A DNA stretch of 64,000 nt from Novosphingobium panipatense (GCF_002149965.1 NZ_MSQB01000008.1:53354-117353); one strand, 5' to 3'. Positions 25,298-34,357 are shown, counted from the first letter of the stretch. Numbers and translations: made by a program. Notes: generated by a model from the letters alone, not told the origin.

Positions 25298-26887
25298 TCA
25301 ATCGTGCGCGAGCCAGGCGTCGACAGCCTCGGCCGTGCCCGGCGGCACATGCAGGCCCAGCTTGCTGCGGCGGAACAGGATGTCCTCGGCGCTGCGCGCC
25401 CATTCGGCTTCGACGAGATAGTCGATTTCGCGGGCATGAAGCCCGCCGCCGAAGTCCCGCCCAAGATCGGCAGGCGTTCGGGCATCACCAAGCACATCCG
25501 CAGTCCTCGTGCCGTAAGCGCGGGCAAGGCGGCGCAGCAGATCGCGCGGCATACCCGGATAGCGGCCGGTCAGCGTGGCGAGGAAGCCGTCGAAGTCGCC
25601 TTCCGCAATGTCGCCGCCGGGAAGCACCGCCCCTGCGGTCCACGGCGTGGCGGCCTCGGGGAACAGTTCGGCGATATGCTCCATCGCGTGCTCGGCGAGC
25701 TTGCGGAAGGTGGTGATCTTGCCGCCGAAGATCGAGAGCATCGGCGCCTGACGGCCATCGCCCTTTTCGAAGTCGAGCACGTAATCGCGCGTGACGGCGG
25801 AAGCATTGGCGGCATGATCGTCATAGAGCGGGCGGATGCCGGCGTAGCTCCACACGATGTCCTGCGGGCTCACCGAACGCTCGAAGTAGCGGTTGGCGGT
25901 CTCGCACAAGTAGTCGATCTCGCCGGGGCTGATCTGTGCCTTGCCGGGCGCTTCGGTCCAGGGTTCGTCGGTCGTGCCGATCAGCGTGAAGTCGCGTTCG
26001 TAGGGAATGGCGAAGACGATGCGACGATCCGGGTTCTGCAGCATGAAGGCATGGTCGCCCTCGTAGAGGCGGGGCACGACGATGTGGCTGCCTTTGACCA
26101 GGCGAACGCCGCGATCGTCCCTGGCCCTGCCGAGATTGCGCAGCACCGCATCGACCCAGGGACCTGCGGCATTGACCAGCATTTTCGCTCTGACCTGGCG
26201 CGCACCTTGCGGGCTTTCGATCGTGGCCAGCCAGCCCCCGTTCTCGCTGGCGGCGGCCGAGAGGCGGGTGCGCGTCTCGATCCGCGCGCCGCGCGCGGCA
26301 GCGTCCATCGCGTTCAGCACCACGAGGCGGCTGTCTTCCACCCAGCAGTCAGAATAGACGAAAGCCTTTCCTTTTTCTTTCGAATGAGCGCCTTTCACTT
26401 TCGCGTGAGCGCCTTTCGCATGGTGGGCCTTCAATCCATCGCCCTTCGGCCCGCGATCGAGATCGACCGTCTCCGTGCCGGGCAGCTTCTTACGGCCGCC
26501 AAGGTGGTCATAGAGGAACAGGCCGAGGCGCACCATCCAGGCAGGGCGGGGCGATAGCGACTGCGGCAGGACGAAGCGCAGCGGCCAGATGATATGCGGC
26601 GCCATGCCCAGCAGCCGCTCGCGTTCGATCAGCGCCTCGCGGACGAGCCGGAACTCGTAGTACTCAAGATAGCGCAAACCGCCGTGGATCAGCTTGGTCG
26701 AGGCCGAGGAGGTGTGGCTGGCAAGATCGTCCTGCTCGACGAGCAGCACCGAGAGTCCGCGCCCCGCCGCGTCGCGGGCGATGCCCGCACCGTTTACGCC
26801 ACCGCCGACGATCAGCAGGTCATAGGATTCGTCCTGCGCACCGGGGGCGGGGGGCTGCACTGGGTGTTCTCCCTTGGTCTGGGGCAT
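25298..26887 (-). CDS. glpD: Aerobic glycerol-3-phosphate dehydrogenase
   Basis: 529-residue FAD enzyme that oxidises glycerol-3-phosphate to dihydroxyacetone phosphate at the inner membrane and passes electrons to ubiquinone. The FAD-binding motif is LLIVGGGVNGAGIARDAAGR, followed by SSASTKLIHGGLRYLE and FVYSDCWVEDSRLVVLNA. Unusual is a lysine/histidine-rich insertion at about residues 153-174 with an internal repeat (KGAHAKVKGAHSKEKGK) just before the conserved FVYSDCWV segment, where the family normally has a shorter linker. It is divergent from glpF-glpK and followed by glpR. Confidence 0.95.
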   Translation of the reverse strand: MPQTKGEHPVQPPAPGAQDESYDLLIVGGGVNGAGIARDAAGRGLSVLLVEQDDLASHTSSASTKLIHGGLRYLEYYEFRLVREALIERERLLGMAPHIIWPLRFVLPQSLSPRPAWMVRLGLFLYDHLGGRKKLPGTETVDLDRGPKGDGLKAHHAKGAHAKVKGAHSKEKGKAFVYSDCWVEDSRLVVLNAMDAAARGARIETRTRLSAAASENGGWLATIESPQGARQVRAKMLVNAAGPWVDAVLRNLGRARDDRGVRLVKGSHIVVPRLYEGDHAFMLQNPDRRIVFAIPYERDFTLIGTTDEPWTEAPGKAQISPGEIDYLCETANRYFERSVSPQDIVWSYAGIRPLYDDHAANASAVTRDYVLDFEKGDGRQAPMLSIFGGKITTFRKLAEHAMEHIAELFPEAATPWTAGAVLPGGDIAEGDFDGFLATLTGRYPGMPRDLLRRLARAYGTRTADVLGDARTPADLGRDFGGGLHAREIDYLVEAEWARSAEDILFRRSKLGLHVPPGTAEAVDAWLAHD

Positions 26888-26901
26888 TTCGGCTCTCGCG
26901 G

Positions 26902-26930
26902 TTTTCGTGAAGTGTTTTCGTTATTGAAAA
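26902..26930. promoter_or_regulatory. Candidate GlpR operator in glpD-glpF intergenic region
   Basis: TTTTCGT occurs at 26902-26908 and 26915-26921. The second copy forms a dyad TTTTCG-TTAT-TGAAAA (26915-26930), close in form to known GlpR sites with TTCG/CGAA half-sites. It lies just upstream of glpD on one side and glpF on the other. Inference from pattern and context. Confidence 0.5.
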
Positions 26931-27036
26931 TACATTCCTAAAAACAAAAATGCAAACGAAACTGTTGACGTTCATTCGAAAGCATGCGCAGAAAGCGGCC
27001 TGCCGGGCGAAAGGCCGATTTGCGAGAGGATCGAAA

Positions 27037-27858
27037 GTGGCACAGGACCTGCGCGCATTGCGCGGCGAACTGATTTCCGAAATGCTGGCGGTGATCATCA
27101 TCATCACGATCGGCGATTCCGCCGCGGCCATGATCACGCTCTACGATCCCAGTCCTTACGCGCAGGCCTATTGGGGCGTGTGCATCGCCTGGGGTCTTGC
27201 CGTCACCATGGCGATCTATGTGACCGGATCGGTATCGGGCACCCATGCCAATCCGGCGGTAACGCTGGCGCTCATGCTGTTTCGCGGCTTTCCCAAGCGC
27301 AAGGTGCTGCCCTACTGGGGCGCGCAAGTGCTGGGCGGCGTGATCGGCGCGGCGCTGGTGCTGCAACTCTACCACCCGGTGATCGATGCCTACAATGCCG
27401 CGCACGGCATGACCCGCGCCGGTGGCGGTGCGGCGGGCGTGTTCTTCACGCATCCCGGAGAGCATATCACGCCGATCCATGCCTTCTGGGATCAGGTGAT
27501 CCTGACCGGCATCCTGCTTCTGGGCATTTTCGCCATTACCGACGAATTCAACGACATTGCCCCGCGCGCCAATTCCGGTGCGCTGATGATCGGCCTGCTG
27601 GTCGCCATGATCGGCGCCTCGGGCGGCTATCTCGAAGCCTGGGCGATCAATCCCTCGCGAGACTTCGGCCCGCGTCTCTTCGCCTACTTCGCCGGTTGGG
27701 GAAGTTCCGCCTTTCCAAGTCCGGGTCATTACTGGTGGGTGCCGATCGCCGGGCCGCTGGTCGGCGGCGTCGCCGGGGCCGGGGTCTACCAGATCGCGAT
27801 CAAGCCCTACCTGCCTTCTCGCCAGAAGTCGCCGCCCCAACCCGAAGAGGCCGTTTGA
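27037..27858 (+). CDS. glpF: Glycerol facilitator, aquaporin family
   Basis: 273-residue inner-membrane channel with six helices, for glycerol entry ahead of GlpK. The first pore motif is canonical (HANPAV, N72-P-A). The second is N205-P-S (AINPSRDFGPR), so the third NPA position is serine while the arginine and aspartate of the selectivity filter are kept. I prefer the GTG at 27037 because GAGAGGA lies six bases upstream and the protein then starts like other aquaporins. An in-frame ATG at 26950 would add a basic 29-residue leader without a ribosome site. The last codon and stop (GTTTGA) belong to the downstream palindromic repeat. Confidence 0.92.
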   Translation: MAQDLRALRGELISEMLAVIIIITIGDSAAAMITLYDPSPYAQAYWGVCIAWGLAVTMAIYVTGSVSGTHANPAVTLALMLFRGFPKRKVLPYWGAQVLGGVIGAALVLQLYHPVIDAYNAAHGMTRAGGGAAGVFFTHPGEHITPIHAFWDQVILTGILLLGIFAITDEFNDIAPRANSGALMIGLLVAMIGASGGYLEAWAINPSRDFGPRLFAYFAGWGSSAFPSPGHYWWVPIAGPLVGGVAGAGVYQIAIKPYLPSRQKSPPQPEEAV

Positions 27859-27996
27859 AAAATGCCGGGACGGCATTTTTAAGAGCAGCACCGGCCCTCT
27901 CCCCCACCCTGCCACCCGCAGGATACTACCGTTGGGTGGCAGGGTGGGGGAGAGGGCCGGTGCCGCTAAAATTCGCCTTTAGCGAATTTTCAAACG
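27852..27996. repeat. Nested palindromic element between glpF and glpK
   Basis: The outer inverted ends are CGTTTGAAAA (27852-27861) and TTTTCAAACG (27987-27996). Inside are two short palindromes, AAATGCCGGGACGGCATTT (27860-27878) and AAAATTCGCCTTTAGCGAATTTT at 27968-27990. Between them lies a perfect 30-bp inverted repeat, 27888-27917 against 27934-27963, with a 16-base loop. The element supplies the stop codon of glpF and ends 39 bases before glpK. The outer part recurs at 50419-50451. It is a probable non-autonomous, REP-like repeat, and as RNA a strong structure within the glpFK transcript. Confidence 0.8.
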
Positions 27997-28035
27997 ATCT
28001 CTAGAACGACAAGATATCCTCGGAGAGTCCTCGAT

Positions 28036-29526
28036 ATGACCCAACCTCGCCACGTTCTCGCCATCGATCAGGGCACCACGTCCACACGCGCGATCCTCTT
28101 CGACGATGCCGCGCGTCCGGTCGCCACGGCGCAGTGCGAGTTCGAGCAGCACTATCCCGATCTGGGCTGGGTGGAGCACGACGTCGAGGATATCTGGCGC
28201 GACACCGTGAAAGTCGCGCGCGAGGCGATCGAGCGCAGCGGCCTGGGCGCCGCGGCCATTGCTGGGATCGGCATTACCAATCAGCGCGAGACCGTGGTGG
28301 TCTGGGAGCGTGAAAGCGGCAGGCCGATCCACCGGGCGATCGTCTGGCAGGATCGCCGGACGGCGCGGCTCTGCGCCGATCTCAAGGCGGACGGCGCCGA
28401 ACCGGACGTGCGGGCGCGTACCGGGCTGCTGATCGATCCTTATTTCTCGGCCACCAAGCTCGCCTGGATCCTCGACAACGTGAACAACGGCCGCGCCCGC
28501 GCCGAGCGCGGCGAACTGGCTTTCGGCACGATCGACAGTTTCCTGCTCTGGCGCCTGACCGGCGGCAAGGTTCATGCCACCGACGTGACCAATGCCGGTC
28601 GCACCCTGCTCTACAACATCCGCGAACAGCGCTGGGACGAGGAACTCTGCCGCCTGTTCCGGGTGCCCATGCAGATGCTGCCCGAAGTCCACGATAATGC
28701 CCATGTCTTCGGCATGACGAGCAAGGACCTGTTCGGCAAGGAAATTCCGATCGCAGGCATGGCCGGAGACCAGCAGGCCGCGCTCTTCGGTCAGGCCTGT
28801 TTCGATGCGGGCATGGCCAAGTCCACTTACGGCACCGGCTGCTTCATGCTGCTCAACACCGGATCGGAAGCGCTCGCTTCGGAGAACCGGCTGCTGACGA
28901 CGCCGGCCTATCGTCTCGGCGGCAAGATGACATATGCGCTGGAGGGCTCGATCTTCGTGGCGGGTGCGGCCGTGAAATGGCTGCGCGACGGCATCGGCGT
29001 GATCACCCATGCCCGGGAGACCAACGACATGGCGACGAAAGTGCCGAACAATCACGGCGTCTACATGGTCCCGGCTTTCGTAGGACTGGGCGCGCCGCAT
29101 TGGGATCCCGATGCGCGCGGGGCGATCTTCGGCCTGACGCTCGGCGCCACGCAGGCGCACCTTGCCCGCGCGGCGCTGGAGGCTGTGTCCTACCAGACCA
29201 TGGACCTGGCCCGCGCGATGGTATCGGACGGCGGCGCGCCACTGGCAAAGCTGCGCGTGGACGGCGGCATGGCGGCCAACGACTGGCTCTGCCAGTTTCT
29301 GGCGGACATGTTGGAAGCGCCCGTCGAGCGCCCCGTCCATCTGGAGACGACCGCGCTGGGCGCTGCGTTCCATGCCGGACTGGCGACCGGTGTATGGCCC
29401 GATCTTGCCGCTTTGGCGGCGACTTGGACCCAGGGCAGCCTGTTCACGCCGCAAATGGCCGGGGACACGCGCAGGCAATTGATCGACGGCTGGCATGATG
29501 CCGTGCGCAGGACGCTCAGCAAGTAG
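28036..29526 (+). CDS. glpK: Glycerol kinase
   Basis: 496 residues, the normal length. Phosphorylates glycerol to glycerol-3-phosphate, the substrate of GlpD and inducer of GlpR. It has the FGGY-kinase ATP-binding start ([15 protein letters not shown]), the glycerol-contact region [19 protein letters not shown], and the C-terminal [19 protein letters not shown] and [16 protein letters not shown] segments. It lies downstream of glpF across the nested palindromic element and is probably co-transcribed with it. A sugar-porter MFS gene follows. Confidence 0.97.
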   Translation: MTQPRHVLAIDQGTTSTRAILFDDAARPVATAQCEFEQHYPDLGWVEHDVEDIWRDTVKVAREAIERSGLGAAAIAGIGITNQRETVVVWERESGRPIHRAIVWQDRRTARLCADLKADGAEPDVRARTGLLIDPYFSATKLAWILDNVNNGRARAERGELAFGTIDSFLLWRLTGGKVHATDVTNAGRTLLYNIREQRWDEELCRLFRVPMQMLPEVHDNAHVFGMTSKDLFGKEIPIAGMAGDQQAALFGQACFDAGMAKSTYGTGCFMLLNTGSEALASENRLLTTPAYRLGGKMTYALEGSIFVAGAAVKWLRDGIGVITHARETNDMATKVPNNHGVYMVPAFVGLGAPHWDPDARGAIFGLTLGATQAHLARAALEAVSYQTMDLARAMVSDGGAPLAKLRVDGGMAANDWLCQFLADMLEAPVERPVHLETTALGAAFHAGLATGVWPDLAALAATWTQGSLFTPQMAGDTRRQLIDGWHDAVRRTLSK

Positions 29527-29533
29527 GCGTAAG

Positions 29534-29557
29534 GGCGCCGGCGGTCATCCCGGCGCC
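29534..29557 (+). terminator. Hairpin after glpK
   Basis: GGCGCCGG (29534-29541) pairs with CCGGCGCC (29550-29557) just after the glpK stop. No T-run follows, so it may be an attenuating or Rho-dependent pause structure rather than a full terminator. Confidence 0.4.
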
Positions 29558-29660
29558 GCCAGGGCCAACGGGCTGACAAACCTCTGGCTGGTCGAGGAAT
29601 CCTGCGGTATCTCCCGGAGCGGCAACCGTTTTCGCGGGCCGGATGAGAGGGGACAGGATC

Positions 29661-30965
29661 ATGAATGCAACGCTTTTCCGGGGCGTGCTGGTAGGCGCGC
29701 TGGCCGGTCTCCTGTTCGGCTTCGACACGGCGGTGATCGCCGGAACCACGGAAGGCATCCGCACGGCGTTTGGGCTCGATGCCACCGGCGTGGGAATTAC
29801 CGTTTCGAGCGCGCTCTGGGGAACGCTCGCCGGCGCGCTGCTGGCCGGGATACCCGGGGACCGCTACGGCGCGCGGACCTCGCTGGAGGCGATCGCGCTG
29901 CTCTATCTCGTTTCCGGCATCGGCTGCCTTCTCGCGGTGAACTGGCCGATGCTGCTTGTCATGCGCGTTCTGGCAGGCTTTGCGGTCGGCGCGTCCTCGG
30001 TGCTGGCGCCGGTCTACATTGCGGAGATCGCGCCTGCGGAGCGGCGGGGCATGATGGTCGGGACGTTCCAGCTCAACGTCGTGCTGGGCATTCTGGTCGC
30101 CTACCTCAGCAACTACTTCGTATCGAGCCTGAACCTCGGCCCGCTCGACTGGCATGTGAAGTTCGGCGTGACGGCAATCCCGGCGGTGGTCCTGCTGGTG
30201 ATGATGCGCACCATTCCCGACAGCCCCCGCTGGCTTTTCGCCAGGGACCGGGAGGCGGAAGCGGCGGCAGTGCTGGGCAAGCTCGGCAATCCCGATGTGG
30301 CGGGAGAGCTGGCCGCATGGCGCAACGCGGAACGGCAGACCCATGCGCCCCGGCTCAGCTGGCGGCGCCACCATCGCCCGATGCTGCTGGCCATAGCCAT
30401 TGCCGCGTTCAACCAACTCTCCGGCATCAATGCCATCCTCTATTATCTCAACGATATTTTCGCGGCGGCGGGTTTCTCCGGCGTTTCGGCCGACAGGCAG
30501 GCGATCGTCATCGGCGCCTGCAACCTGCTGTTCACGGCCCTGGCGCTGACCGTGATCGACCGGATCGGCCGCAAGACCCTGCTGCTGATCGGCTCGGTCG
30601 GCCTCACCGCGGCGCTGGCCGGCGTTGCGACGATCTTCGGCAGTGGCACTCATCAGGGCTGGCTGCTCTATCTGCTGATCGGCTTCATCGCCTTCTTCGC
30701 GTTTTCGCAGGGTGCAGTGATCTGGGTCTATATCAGCGAGATCTTCCCCACCGATGTGCGCGCGCGTGGCCAGAGTCTCGGCTCGTCGGTCCACTGGTTC
30801 ATGGACGCGATCATCGCCTTCGGTTTCCCGCTGATGGCTGCACAGGCCCGGGCCATGCCGTTCTGGCTGTTCGCGGGCATGATGGCGCTTCAGTTCGTGG
30901 TCGTGCTGGCCTTCTTCCCCGAAACCAAGCGCCGCTCACTCGAAGCCATCGGGGAGAGCATGTAG
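29661..30965 (+). CDS. Sugar porter family MFS transporter
   Basis: 434-residue inner-membrane transporter with about 12 helices, of the sugar porter family (XylE/GalP type). Signatures are GLLFGFDTAVIAGTTEGIR in helix 1, GDRYGARTSLEA (motif A), PESP-like IPDSPRWLF and AFNQLSGINAILYYLNDIF in helix 7. I chose ATG 29661, preceded by ACAGGA. It lies 134 bases after glpK, so it may be read with the glycerol operon, but the family normally carries hexoses, pentoses or polyols by proton symport. The substrate is not determined. Confidence 0.9.
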   Translation: MNATLFRGVLVGALAGLLFGFDTAVIAGTTEGIRTAFGLDATGVGITVSSALWGTLAGALLAGIPGDRYGARTSLEAIALLYLVSGIGCLLAVNWPMLLVMRVLAGFAVGASSVLAPVYIAEIAPAERRGMMVGTFQLNVVLGILVAYLSNYFVSSLNLGPLDWHVKFGVTAIPAVVLLVMMRTIPDSPRWLFARDREAEAAAVLGKLGNPDVAGELAAWRNAERQTHAPRLSWRRHHRPMLLAIAIAAFNQLSGINAILYYLNDIFAAAGFSGVSADRQAIVIGACNLLFTALALTVIDRIGRKTLLLIGSVGLTAALAGVATIFGSGTHQGWLLYLLIGFIAFFAFSQGAVIWVYISEIFPTDVRARGQSLGSSVHWFMDAIIAFGFPLMAAQARAMPFWLFAGMMALQFVVVLAFFPETKRRSLEAIGESM

Positions 30966-31073
30966 CGCAGGATCGCCCCGGCTTCGCGGGTCATGGCTTG
31001 CGCGATCCATGTTGCACTGCAATAGGATCCGGCCGCTCCCCGCTCACGATCTATCCGAGGCAAAGACATTCCC

Positions 31074-32402
31074 ATGCCGACCAATCCGGCCCATTCCGAA
31101 GCCGCGCGCCGCTCCATCGGCATCGATTTCGGCACCACGAACTCGGTCATCGCGCTGACGGGTGAGGAAGGTCAGGCTGACCTCGTGGAATTCAAGGCGC
31201 CCGGCGGCCCGGGTTCGGTGTTCCGATCCGCCTTGTGCTTCTGGCAGGACGAAGGCGTACGCGGCGGCCTTGCGCATGAGGCGGGACCCTGGGCGATCTC
31301 CGAATTCCTGGAGTTTCCGCAAGGTTCGCGGTTCCTGCAATCGTTCAAGTCGGTAGCAGCGAACGCGGCGTTCGAACAGGCAACGCTGTTCGAGAAGCGC
31401 ATGCGGTTCGAGGAACTGGGGCAGGTCTTCCTCCAGCACCTCGTCGCGCATGCGGGGGATGCCCTGCGCGACTTGCCCGAATGCGTGGTGGTCGGGCGGC
31501 CGGTGCGCTACGTCGGTGCCCGCCCGGACGAGGCGCTGGCGCGGTCACGCTACGATGCGATGTTCGCACTGCTCGGGCGGCCGGTCCACTATGTCTACGA
31601 ACCGATCGGCGCCGCTTTCAGCTTCGCCTCGCGCCTCACCGAGCCGGCGACGCTGCTGGTGGCGGACTTCGGCGGCGGCACCAGCGATTTCTCGATCGTG
31701 CGGGTGGAAGCGCCGGGCGCCGCGCGGCGCTGCGTGCCGCTGGGCTCCGCAGGTATCGGCATCGCGGGCGACCGTTTCGATTACCGCATCATGGACCATC
31801 TGGTGCTGCCGCTGCTGGGCAAGGGCGGCACCTATCGCTCTTTCGACAAAGTCCTGGAAATTCCCGCCGGTCACTTCGCCGATTTCGGGGACTGGTCTCG
31901 CCTGGCCATGATGCGCAATCGCCGTACCCTGGAACAACTGGCGAAGCTGAAGCACGGCGCCACCGATCCGGCCGCCATCGACCGCATGATCGCGGTGGTG
32001 GAACATGAACTGGGCTTCGGCCTCTACGAGGCCGTCGGCCGCCTCAAGCGCATGCTATCCGGCGCGGAGCACGGATCGTTCCGTTTCGAAAGCGAAGCCC
32101 TCACCATCGAGGCCGATGTTTCGCGCAAGGAGTTCGAAAGCTGGATCGCACCCGACCTTCAGCGCATCGGCGAAACCGTGGACGGCGCGCTGGCGCAGGC
32201 CGGGCTGGGGGCAGGCGAGATCGACCATGTCTTCCTGACGGGCGGCTCCTCCCTGATCCCCGCCGTGCGCGCGCTGTTCGAACAGCGCTTCGGAGAGGAG
32301 CGCATCGCGGCGGGTAACGAACTGACCTCCATCGCGCATGGTCTTGCGCTGATCGGGCAGTCGCCGGACCTTGCCGAATGGGTGGCTACGGAGCGGACCT
32401 GA
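31074..32402 (+). CDS. YegD-type Hsp70 family protein
   Basis: 442 residues comprising only the actin-like ATPase part of Hsp70. The phosphate-1 loop is SIGIDFGTTNSVIAL, the second phosphate region LVADFGGGTSDFSIVRV, and the adenosine loop VFLTGGSSLIPAVRALFEQ. It lacks the substrate-binding beta domain and lid of DnaK, so it belongs to the YegD-like branch whose job is unclear. It stands alone: the MFS gene upstream ends 108 bases before it and tenA is convergent. Start ATG 31074 is supported by the immediate SIGIDFGT start of the fold. Confidence 0.88.
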   Translation: MPTNPAHSEAARRSIGIDFGTTNSVIALTGEEGQADLVEFKAPGGPGSVFRSALCFWQDEGVRGGLAHEAGPWAISEFLEFPQGSRFLQSFKSVAANAAFEQATLFEKRMRFEELGQVFLQHLVAHAGDALRDLPECVVVGRPVRYVGARPDEALARSRYDAMFALLGRPVHYVYEPIGAAFSFASRLTEPATLLVADFGGGTSDFSIVRVEAPGAARRCVPLGSAGIGIAGDRFDYRIMDHLVLPLLGKGGTYRSFDKVLEIPAGHFADFGDWSRLAMMRNRRTLEQLAKLKHGATDPAAIDRMIAVVEHELGFGLYEAVGRLKRMLSGAEHGSFRFESEALTIEADVSRKEFESWIAPDLQRIGETVDGALAQAGLGAGEIDHVFLTGGSSLIPAVRALFEQRFGEERIAAGNELTSIAHGLALIGQSPDLAEWVATERT

Positions 32403-32410
32403 GCGCCCGA

Positions 32411-33073
32411 TCAGATCGGCCATTCCTCGCGGCGATAGGCGGAATCCCAGAACATCCATTCGTAGCGCGCGGCCTTGCGGAAGGCGCTTGCCATGGCCGC
32501 GCGGGTTGTCTCGCTGGCATTGGCGGCGGCTTCGTCTACCAGGGCGCGAACGCGGTCGGTAGCCTCGCCAAAGGACGGCGCCGCATACGTCTCGATCCAG
32601 GCGGCATAGGGATTGGGCGAGACCGCGCGCGGCTTGATGGCGCAGCCGACTTCCCAATAGACCCAGAAGCACGGCAGGATTCCGGCGATCAGTTCCTCAT
32701 AGCTGCGCGTGGCGGCAAGACTGGAGAGGTAGCTGGTATAGCCGAGGCAGGCGGGGGTCGCCTCGTTCTGCACGGCGGTTTGCGGCGTCACGCCGAACTG
32801 CGCGAAAAAGGCCTGGTGCAGGGCTTCCTCGACCTGGACGGCCACTTTCGCGCCGTCCGAAAACTCCAGCCTGCCTGCCGCCGTCGGCGCGCGGGCGGCG
32901 GCGATGGCAAGCGCGCGGGCATATTCGGCAAGATAGAGGCTATCCTGCACGATGTAGTGGCGGAAACTCTCCGGCTCCAGCGTTCCTTCCGCGAGTTCGC
33001 TGAGGAAGGGATGGGCCAGGATCGACTGGCGAAGCGGGGCGATCTCTTCCCAGATCGTGTCGCAAAAGCTCAC
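32411..33073 (-). CDS. tenA: TenA/thiaminase II family protein
   Basis: 220-residue helical enzyme of the TenA family, which salvages the thiamine pyrimidine by hydrolysing aminopyrimidine breakdown products. The family pattern includes HYIVQDSLYLAEYARALA, YTSYLSSLAATRSYEELIAGILPCFWVYWEVG and the C-terminal RYEWMFWDSAYRREEWP with its conserved glutamate. I chose the GTG at 33073 (start of SFCDTIWEEI), with AAGGGA upstream; the longer open frame upstream overlaps the nuclease gene. It follows the S1/P1 nuclease by 11 bases, so they are probably co-transcribed. No TPP riboswitch is visible. Confidence 0.88.
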   Translation of the reverse strand: MSFCDTIWEEIAPLRQSILAHPFLSELAEGTLEPESFRHYIVQDSLYLAEYARALAIAAARAPTAAGRLEFSDGAKVAVQVEEALHQAFFAQFGVTPQTAVQNEATPACLGYTSYLSSLAATRSYEELIAGILPCFWVYWEVGCAIKPRAVSPNPYAAWIETYAAPSFGEATDRVRALVDEAAANASETTRAAMASAFRKAARYEWMFWDSAYRREEWPI

Positions 33074-33084
33074 GCCTGTTCCCT

Positions 33085-33897
33085 TCAGCGCTTCGAGGGA
33101 CTGGAGGCGGGAGCCTCCTGGTCGAAGATCCAGTTCAGATAGGCCGCGATCCGCACGCCCGCGCGTTCGAGCCGGTCGTCGATTTCCGTGCGGTGCTGAT
33201 AGGCATAGTCCCACGAGATATTGGTATTGGTGGGATAGATCGTCTTGCGCAGGGCAATGCTCTCCGAGGTCCAGACCTGCGGATCGCGCACGTTCCACGC
33301 GACGACCTGCTCGGGCGTGATGCGGCGCGAAAGCCAGTGGGCATATTCGGAATAGGACAGGGCGCGCTGTTCGATCAGGCCGGAATCCCAGACCGAATGG
33401 AGGTTGGTCTCCTTGCCGAACCAGGTCACCTTGAAATCGTTGCCGCCGCGATCGTTGCCGCCGCCGACATGAAGCGGTTGATGGAGATCGCCGATGATGT
33501 GGACGATGAAGCGCAGCGCAAGGCGCTTGTCTTCCTGCGAGGCCTTGGGATCGCGCAGCGTCGCGGTGAAGCGCGGCAGTGCGGTCAGGGCGTCGCCCTC
33601 GGGCGGAGCGTCCGAAGGCTTGTAGGCATCGCCCTCGCGCACCGTGACATAGTGCCAGGGGCTGGCCTGCTTCTGCCAGAATTCCGCGGGGTTCGACTTC
33701 ATGTCATCCGGCCAGGTTGCCGCTTCGGCAAGATCCTCGGTGCCGAGAAGCAGGCGGACTTGCGCGCGGGCGACGCCGCTCAGGTTCTCATCGGCAATGG
33801 CGCCGGTGATGCGATGGCCGATCGGCCCCCAGGCCATGACGGGGGAGGCGGTGCCGAGCAGGACGGTGAGCGATAGGGCGAGAGTCGAAAAGCGCAT
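33085..33897 (-). CDS. Exported S1/P1-type nuclease
   Basis: 270 residues. A signal peptide (to VMA) leaves a mature protein starting WGPIGHRITG. In this zinc-dependent family the N-terminal tryptophan (W23 here) and His28 coordinate the trinuclear zinc site. Further ligands are in HIIGDLHQPLHVGGGNDRGG and the later HSVWDSGLIE. These enzymes degrade single-stranded DNA and RNA outside the cytoplasm and may serve phosphate or nucleoside scavenging. ATG 33897 begins the signal peptide; the open frame further upstream mirrors the VOC gene. tenA follows after 11 bases. Confidence 0.92.
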   Translation of the reverse strand: MRFSTLALSLTVLLGTASPVMAWGPIGHRITGAIADENLSGVARAQVRLLLGTEDLAEAATWPDDMKSNPAEFWQKQASPWHYVTVREGDAYKPSDAPPEGDALTALPRFTATLRDPKASQEDKRLALRFIVHIIGDLHQPLHVGGGNDRGGNDFKVTWFGKETNLHSVWDSGLIEQRALSYSEYAHWLSRRITPEQVVAWNVRDPQVWTSESIALRKTIYPTNTNISWDYAYQHRTEIDDRLERAGVRIAAYLNWIFDQEAPASSPSKR

Positions 33898-33967
33898 GGC
33901 GCTCTCATACAGCAACCGAACGGTCTTGCCAGTTGTAGCTGGCAATTCAATCGCCTGCGTACTCTGC

Positions 33968-34357
33968 TCAGGGCGCGCTGACCTCTTCGTAGAGTTCCAG
34001 GGGAAGGCCGTCGGGGTCGGCAAAGAACGTGAAGCGCTTGTCGGTATAGGGATCGATGCGGATGGGTTCGCATTCCACGCCAGCAGCTTCGAGGCGGGCG
34101 ATCTCGGCATCGAGGTCGGCGACGGCGAAGGAGAGGTGGCGCAGGCCGCAAGCCTCTGGCCGGGAAGGGCGCGGCGGCGGCGTGGGGAAGGAAAACAGTT
34201 CGATCTGCGCATTGCCGGCGTCGAGGTCGCATTTCCAGGAGGCGCGTTCCTCCCGATAGACTTCGCGGATGACCGGCATTTCCAGCGTCTCGCTGTAGAA
34301 GCGGCGGGAGCGGGCATAGTCGGAAGCGATGATGGCGATGTGATGTATGGCGCGCAT
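33968..34357 (-). CDS. VOC family (glyoxalase-like) protein
   Basis: 129 residues, one vicinal oxygen chelate unit of two beta-alpha-beta modules. HHIAIIASDYARSRRFYSETL at the N-terminus and HLSFAVADLDAEIARLEAAG in the second half are typical, with metal ligands probably His6, Glu53, His74 and Glu122. It resembles the YaeR/SMU508 subgroup of glyoxalase-like proteins, whose substrates are unknown. It lies 70 bases upstream of the S1/P1 nuclease on the same strand, possibly in the same unit. Confidence 0.85.
   Translation of the reverse strand: MRAIHHIAIIASDYARSRRFYSETLEMPVIREVYREERASWKCDLDAGNAQIELFSFPTPPPRPSRPEACGLRHLSFAVADLDAEIARLEAAGVECEPIRIDPYTDKRFTFFADPDGLPLELYEEVSAP

Noticed and set aside
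27888-27963. Simple intrinsic terminator of glpF
   Set aside because: The 30-bp inverted repeat has a 16-base loop and no T-run, and is nested within further palindromes whose outer part recurs elsewhere. A repeat element explains it better, though it may still affect transcription.
33060-33090. TPP riboswitch before tenA
   Set aside because: Only 11 bases separate tenA from the nuclease gene, so no room for one.
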